NCBI GenBank assembly: GCA_947169815.1
Contig: CAMVRG010000003.1
Location: 1 to 35,845 of the forward strand
Reading direction: 5' to 3'
Length of the DNA stretch: 35,845 nucleotides
DNA from: an uncultured Clostridia bacterium
GTDB lineage: Bacteria > Bacillota > Clostridia > Oscillospirales > Acutalibacteraceae
Shown: in pieces, positions 31,265-35,845 of the stretch
How positions within the stretch are numbered: position 1 is the stretch's first letter
How the letters are laid out: each line of letters begins with the position of its first letter
Made by a program: the position numbers and the translations under genes
Notes under the pieces: model-generated
What the model was told of the DNA's origin: nothing
The model's input: the letters and a program-made list of their open reading frames with translations, nothing else
Database searches by the model: none

Positions 31265-33907
31265 ATGAAAGAGTATTTAAGAAGCTATTCAGAAGTGCTT
31301 GAAGAGAATAAAACCTCTCAGAGCGGCTTATCGTCCTCGGAGGCTCTCAGAAGACTTGAAGAAAACGGAAAGAACAAGCTCGCTGAGGGTAAGAAGGATT
31401 CGCTCATTAAGCGTTTCTTATCTCAGCTTGCCGACCCGATGATTATTATACTTATAGTTGCCGCGGTTATCAGCGCCGTTACCGCCGTTATCAACGGCGA
31501 AAAAGAGGGCTGGGCTGACGTAATTATAATTATGGTAGTTGTAATTATAAACGCCGTTCTCGGCGTATATCAGGAAGCGAAGGCGGAAAAGGCTATTGAA
31601 GCGCTTCAGGAAATCGCCGCCGCTACGTCTAAGGTTATCCGTGACGGAAAGCTTATCGACGTAAAAAGCGAGGACATAGTTGTAGGCGATATAGTTGTAA
31701 TTGAAGCGGGCGACAGTATTCCCGCTGACTGCCGTATTATTGAAAACGCCTCTCTTAAAATAGAGGAGGCGGCGCTTACGGGCGAATCCGTTCCCGTTTC
31801 AAAGACCGAGGAGATTATAAGCTCTGAGGGTTCCGACGACGTACCTCTCGGCGACAGAAAGAATATGTGCTATATGGGCTCAAACGTCGTTTACGGCCGC
31901 GGAAAAGCGGTTGTTGTAGCAACGGGTATGGATACGGAAATGGGTAAGATTGCCGACGCTCTTACTCAGGCTGAGGATGAGGAAACTCCGCTTCAGATTA
32001 AGCTTAATCAGCTTTCCAAGGTGCTTTCGGTTCTCGTTCTTGGAATCTGCGTATTTATATTTGCGTTTGATATTATCCGTACGATTATGACGGGCGATAA
32101 GGTGACCTTTGAAAATACTCTCGGCTTCTTTATGGTAGCGGTATCGCTTGCGGTAGCGGCTATTCCCGAGGGACTTGCGGCGGTTGTTACTATCGTTCTT
32201 TCAATCGGCGTTACCAAAATGAGTAAGAGAAACGCCGTTATACGAAGGCTGACTGCGGTTGAAACCCTCGGCTGTACCCAGATTATCTGTTCCGATAAAA
32301 CGGGTACTCTCACTCAGAATAAGATGACCGTTGTTGAATATAAAGGCAGCGACGAAAAGCTGCTTGCAACGGCTATGGCGCTTTGCTGCGACGCGGAACT
32401 TCAGGAGGACGGCTCGGTTAAGGGCGAGCCTACCGAGGCGGCGCTCGTTGCATATGCCGATAAGCTTGAACTTAAAAAGTACGAGCTTGAAGAAAAGTTC
32501 CCGAGAGTAGGCGAGGCTCCGTTTGACTCGGGACGTAAGATGATGTCCACAGTCCACGAAACCGAAAACGGCTTCGTTCAATATACCAAGGGCGCTCCCG
32601 ACGTTGTACTTTCACTTTGTACTACAGCGCTCGTTGACGGCAAAAAGGTTCCGATGACAGACGATATTAAGGCTCAGATTGCCGCTCAGAATAAGGAGAT
32701 GGCGGATAAGGCGCTGCGCGTACTCTGCGCGGCTATGAGAACCTACGCCGTTCAGCCCTCAAACGAGCCTGAGGAGCTTGAAAGAGAGCTTTGCTATATC
32801 GGCTTGACGGGTATGATTGACCCCGTTCGTCCCGAGGTTGTTGACGCAATTAAGGAGTGCGCTACGGCGGGTATAAGACCGATAATGATTACGGGCGACC
32901 ATAAGGATACGGCGGTTGCTATCGCTAAGTCGCTCGGAATAATTGAAAACGAGGAACAGGCTATTACGGGCTCCGACCTCAATAATATAAGCGACGAGGA
33001 GCTCGATACAAGAATTGAAGAATTCTCGGTATATGCCCGCGTTCAGCCCGAACACAAGGTAAGAATAGTCAAGGCGTGGAAGAAAAAGGGTATGATTACC
33101 GCTATGACGGGCGACGGCGTAAACGACGCGCCCTCAATCAAGAACGCCGATATCGGCGTAGGCATGGGTATTACAGGTACTGACGTTACTAAGAACGTAG
33201 CCGATATGGTACTTGCCGACGATAACTTCGCAACGATTGTTTCGGCGGTTGAAGAGGGAAGAAAGATTTACGATAATATCCGCGCTTCAATTCAGTTCCT
33301 TCTCTCTTCAAATCTCTCAGAGGTACTGACTATCTTTATTGCAACGCTCTTAGGCTTTACTCTCTTTGAGCCCGTTCATCTTCTCTGGATAAATCTTATT
33401 ACCGACTGCTTCCCCGCGCTTGCGCTCGGTATGGAAAAGGGCGAGCCCGATATTATGCAGCGCGCTCCGCGTGACAGCCGCGACGGTATATTCGCGGGCG
33501 GTATGGGCTTTGACTGCGCTTGGCAGGGAGTTATGGTAACCGTTCTTACTCTTGCCGCATATTTCTTAGGCGAGAGGTTCGGCGGCGGTTCGCCCGAATT
33601 TGTTCATCAAAGGGCTATGACTATGGCGTTCTTAACGCTTTCAATGTCTGAGATTTTCCATTCGTTCAATATGCGCTCGCGCCGTAAATCAATCGTACAG
33701 ATGGGTAGCCTTAACTGGTATCTTATCGGCGCTATGCTTGCGTCAATTGTACTGTCAACGGTTGTTATTTATATTCCGTTCTTAACTAAAGCCTTTGATT
33801 TCATACCGCTTACTATTAATCAGTACGCGGCTTCAATCGGTATCGCATTCCTCGTAATTCCGATAGTGGAAATCGTAAAGGCAATCCAGCGAGCGCTGAA
33901 AAAATAA
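31265..33907 (+). CDS. P2-type cation ATPase (Ca2+/Mn2+), riboswitch-regulated
   Basis: This 880-residue membrane pump has a cation-ATPase N-terminal domain, TGES in the actuator (about residue 175), and the TM4 ion site AIPEGLAAV (Pro301-Leu304). It also has the phosphorylated Asp344 in SDKTGTLTQNKM, the nucleotide-domain segment KGAPDVVL, TGDHKDTA, GDGVNDAP (Asp617) and the TM6 site NLITD (Asn710, Asp714). The PEGL and N..TD pair is that of SERCA/PMR1-like Ca2+/Mn2+ pumps, not of heavy-metal P1B pumps. The manganese riboswitch upstream argues that the physiological role is Mn2+ efflux, as in YoaB-type ATPases; calcium transport remains possible. GGAG lies upstream of the ATG at 31265, which is preferred to the in-frame start at 31217 inside the terminator. 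Confidence 0.92.
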   Translation: MKEYLRSYSEVLEENKTSQSGLSSSEALRRLEENGKNKLAEGKKDSLIKRFLSQLADPMIIILIVAAVISAVTAVINGEKEGWADVIIIMVVVIINAVLGVYQEAKAEKAIEALQEIAAATSKVIRDGKLIDVKSEDIVVGDIVVIEAGDSIPADCRIIENASLKIEEAALTGESVPVSKTEEIISSEGSDDVPLGDRKNMCYMGSNVVYGRGKAVVVATGMDTEMGKIADALTQAEDEETPLQIKLNQLSKVLSVLVLGICVFIFAFDIIRTIMTGDKVTFENTLGFFMVAVSLAVAAIPEGLAAVVTIVLSIGVTKMSKRNAVIRRLTAVETLGCTQIICSDKTGTLTQNKMTVVEYKGSDEKLLATAMALCCDAELQEDGSVKGEPTEAALVAYADKLELKKYELEEKFPRVGEAPFDSGRKMMSTVHETENGFVQYTKGAPDVVLSLCTTALVDGKKVPMTDDIKAQIAAQNKEMADKALRVLCAAMRTYAVQPSNEPEELERELCYIGLTGMIDPVRPEVVDAIKECATAGIRPIMITGDHKDTAVAIAKSLGIIENEEQAITGSDLNNISDEELDTRIEEFSVYARVQPEHKVRIVKAWKKKGMITAMTGDGVNDAPSIKNADIGVGMGITGTDVTKNVADMVLADDNFATIVSAVEEGRKIYDNIRASIQFLLSSNLSEVLTIFIATLLGFTLFEPVHLLWINLITDCFPALALGMEKGEPDIMQRAPRDSRDGIFAGGMGFDCAWQGVMVTVLTLAAYFLGERFGGGSPEFVHQRAMTMAFLTLSMSEIFHSFNMRSRRKSIVQMGSLNWYLIGAMLASIVLSTVVIYIPFLTKAFDFIPLTINQYAASIGIAFLVIPIVEIVKAIQRALKK

Positions 33908-33912
33908 ACATC

Positions 33913-33942
33913 AAAGGACAAGTGGAAACACTTGTCCTTTTT
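33913..33942 (+). terminator. Rho-independent terminator of the cation ATPase gene
   Basis: A perfect 12-bp stem (AAAGGACAAGTG against its complement) with a GAAA tetraloop runs into a T tract. Confidence 0.9.
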
Positions 33943-33960
33943 TATTATTTATGATATTAT
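33932..33960 (+). promoter_or_regulatory. Possible promoter overlapping the terminator
   Basis: TTGTCC (33932-33937, inside the terminator's right arm) and TATTAT (33955-33960) are spaced 17 bases apart. The predicted start would be at or next to the ATG at 33968, giving a leaderless mRNA, which fits the absence of a ribosome site. Confidence 0.4.
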
Positions 33961-33967
33961 CTTACTT

Positions 33968-35317
33968 ATGGATATTAAGAAAAACGATGAGATTAAACTG
34001 AATATAGAGGCTGTGACGAGCGAGGGCAGTGCGGTCGGGCATTATGACGGGATTGCGGTGTTTGTAAGAGGCGCCGTACCGGGCGATATAATTATCGCGC
34101 ATATTATCAAGACCTCGAAGCGCTACTGTATCGGAATTATAAAAGAGATTATTACTTACTCTGAGTCGAGAATTAAAAGCGACTGTCCCGTATCGGATAA
34201 ATGCGGCGGCTGCTCGTTCAGAAATATGACCTATGCCGAAGAGATTAAATATAAGTATGGCAGGGTTAAGGACGCAATCCAAAGAATAGGGCATCTCGAT
34301 GTTCCGATTAACGAGGTCGTCGGCGCAGAGAAAACCGACGGTTACCGAAATAAGTGTCAGTATCCCGTTTCAATCTGTGACGGGGAGCTTTTCGCGGGCT
34401 TTTACGCCTATAAGAGCCACAGAATTATACCCTGCGCCTCCTGTAAACTTCAGAATGAGGCTTTCGGCGAATGTCTTGACGCATTCTCGTTTTGGGTGAA
34501 AAACGCCGATATAAGCTCGTATGACGAAAAAACGGGCAGGGGGCTTCTTCGTCATATTTATCTGAGACGTACCTCTCTCGGCGAGATTATGGCGTGCGCC
34601 GTAATAAACGGCGACTCGCTTCCCGAAAAAGAAATGCTTATAGAGGAGCTTACGAAAATAAGCGGAGTTAAAAGCGTCTGCGTTAATATAAACAAGGAAA
34701 ACAGTAACGTTATTTTAGGTGAAAAAACGCTTACCCTTTGGGGAAGCGATACAATCCGTGACAGGCTTTGCGGTCTTATCTTTGAACTCTCGCCGAACTC
34801 GTTTTATCAGGTGAACCACGACCAGTGCGAAAGGCTCTACGCCGTCGCTGAAAGCTATGCGGGGCTTACGGGGAACGAAACGGTTGTTGACCTTTACTGC
34901 GGTGCGGGTACGATAGGGCTGACGATGGCTGACAAAGCTAAACGCGTGTTAGGAATTGAAATCGTACCGCAGGCAGTTGATAACGCAAAGAGAAACGCCG
35001 AAATAAACGGGATAGATAACGCCGAATATTTCTGCGGCGACGCGTTTGAGGGCGCAAAGGAGCTTGAAAAGAGGGGAATAACCCCCGATGTTGTAATCCT
35101 TGACCCGCCGAGAAAGGGCTGTCAGAAGGAGCTTTTCGACGTAGTTGAAAGAATGAATCCGAAGCGGCTCGTCTACGTATCGTGCGACGCTTCAACTCTC
35201 GCAAGAGACCTTGCGATACTTAAGGAGAAGGGCTATATAACAAAAGAAATCACGCCCGTTGATATGTTCCCGCGTACTCCCCACGTCGAGGCGGTTGCGC
35301 TTGTTGAAAGGATATAA
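33968..35317 (+). CDS. rlmD: RlmD/TrmA-family RNA (uracil-C5)-methyltransferase
   Basis: This 449-residue SAM-dependent enzyme methylates C5 of a uridine in rRNA (or tRNA). An N-terminal TRAM-like RNA-binding domain covers about residues 5-62. Iron-sulfur cluster cysteines follow in CPVSDKCGGC (Cys73, 79, 82) and probably in PCASCK. FYQVNHDQ leads into the Rossmann motif VDLYCGAGTIGL (about residue 307 onward), then the substrate-binding DPPRKGC and the catalytic Cys406 in VSCDASTLARD. The target position cannot be assigned; Firmicutes often carry two or three paralogues (RlmCD-type). No Shine-Dalgarno sequence precedes the ATG at 33968, and earlier in-frame codons fall inside the terminator region. 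The next gene begins 1 base after its stop. Confidence 0.92.
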   Translation: MDIKKNDEIKLNIEAVTSEGSAVGHYDGIAVFVRGAVPGDIIIAHIIKTSKRYCIGIIKEIITYSESRIKSDCPVSDKCGGCSFRNMTYAEEIKYKYGRVKDAIQRIGHLDVPINEVVGAEKTDGYRNKCQYPVSICDGELFAGFYAYKSHRIIPCASCKLQNEAFGECLDAFSFWVKNADISSYDEKTGRGLLRHIYLRRTSLGEIMACAVINGDSLPEKEMLIEELTKISGVKSVCVNINKENSNVILGEKTLTLWGSDTIRDRLCGLIFELSPNSFYQVNHDQCERLYAVAESYAGLTGNETVVDLYCGAGTIGLTMADKAKRVLGIEIVPQAVDNAKRNAEINGIDNAEYFCGDAFEGAKELEKRGITPDVVILDPPRKGCQKELFDVVERMNPKRLVYVSCDASTLARDLAILKEKGYITKEITPVDMFPRTPHVEAVALVERI

Positions 35318-35318
35318 T

Positions 35319-35845
35319 ATGCTGTCTTACGAAACAGAAATACTAATGGATTTTCTCCGTTTCAGACCCGAGGATTCTATGCCCGTTTTGTCCTTTTTTG
35401 CGAAAGAGGAGGGCGCGGTTTCTCACTTTGACGGGGAGAAAAACAATTTTGTATATATCCCGGGAAAAAAAGACGACAGAGTTCTTCTTATCGCTCACGC
35501 GGATACGGTTTGGGACGATTACTATATCGAAAAAGGCTTTAAGGAGCCTCTTGCCGAAAACTCCGCCGAGATAGAGCACGAGCCCGTAATCGACAGTAAG
35601 AATATAATTTCTCAGGGCGGCTCGGAAAAATGGGGCTTCGGCGCCGACGACAGGGCGGGCTGCGCTATGCTGTGGCTGTTGAAAGACAGCGGGCACTCGC
35701 TTTTGATTACCGACGGCGAGGAGCACGGTCAGCTCGGCGCGCATCATTTAGTTGATAATTATCCCGAACTTGCCGACGAGCTGAACAAACACTCCTATAT
35801 GCTTCAGCTTGACAGAAGAAACGGGAACGATTATAAAACCTACGG
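35319..35845 (+). CDS. Zinc metallopeptidase (M20/M28/M42-like), 3' truncated
   Basis: An open frame of 175 codons runs off the window end. It begins MLSYETEILMDFL and shows the co-catalytic metallopeptidase pattern: HADTVWD (His-x-Asp), then GADDRAGCAM with the bridging Asp, then TDGEEHGQLGAHHL with the Glu-Glu catalytic pair and GA motif. These place it among M20/M28/M42-type peptidases or deacylases; the close relative cannot be chosen from the N-terminal part alone. The ATG is 1 base after the upstream stop, with AAAGGA just inside that gene as ribosome site, so the two are translationally coupled. Confidence 0.8.
   Translation, partial: MLSYETEILMDFLRFRPEDSMPVLSFFAKEEGAVSHFDGEKNNFVYIPGKKDDRVLLIAHADTVWDDYYIEKGFKEPLAENSAEIEHEPVIDSKNIISQGGSEKWGFGADDRAGCAMLWLLKDSGHSLLITDGEEHGQLGAHHLVDNYPELADELNKHSYMLQLDRRNGNDYKTY

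Overview
The window looks like a chromosomal segment of an anaerobic, Gram-positive Clostridia bacterium, most likely a Ruminococcus-like member of the Oscillospiraceae. The grounds are strong GGAGG ribosome-binding sites, an A-type RNase P RNA (usual in Clostridia, unlike the B-type of Bacilli), type I-like dockerin modules, GH25 lysozymes with fibronectin III tails, and a LytR-CpsA-Psr cell-wall protein. Species assignment is inference. No tRNA, rRNA operon, CRISPR array, transposase or phage gene was seen.

Layout. (1) 1-2140: tail of lspA, then an RluD-family pseudouridine synthase and a HAD phosphatase, overlapping and co-directional, closed by a strong terminator. (2) 2143-4894: a minus-strand operon of two GH25 lysozymes, one membrane-anchored and one secreted with FN3 domains. 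(3) 4991-6278: a membrane-anchored protein of unknown function and a TtcA-like protein that has lost its catalytic motifs. (4) 6282-8502: a consensus promoter with an ArsR-type operator, a small HMA metal-binding protein and a Zn/Cd-type P1B ATPase. (5) 8511-27308: an 18.8-kb accessory block of very large secreted proteins. A 2475-residue repeat protein is read leftward. Divergently from it, an 1899-residue protein, a 361-residue protein and a 1053-residue protein are read rightward, followed by a 37-codon peptide gene and a terminator. The first two rightward proteins end in the same roughly 150-residue module plus dockerin. (6) 27313-28777: a hairpin-rich interval and the LCP gene. (7) 28796-31058: rnpB, then an IolJ-like aldolase and an IolC-like kinase for late inositol catabolism. 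(8) 31089-33942: a yybP-ykoY (manganese) riboswitch with terminator controlling a P2-type cation ATPase. (9) 33932-35845: an RlmD/TrmA-type RNA uracil-C5 methyltransferase and the start of a zinc metallopeptidase.

The most unusual part is block 5. A divergent promoter region of about 0.9 kb drives giant exported proteins on both sides. The rightward set shares dockerins, and two of its members have N-terminal beta-rich domains that could be cohesin-like (inference). This suggests an uncharacterised extracellular or cell-surface assembly rather than a known cellulosome or amylosome, because no catalytic glycoside hydrolase domain is recognisable in it. The housekeeping neighbours use many GCG/CGC-type codons, whereas the rightward giant genes favour GCT/GCA and ACA/ACT, consistent with high expression or a separate history.
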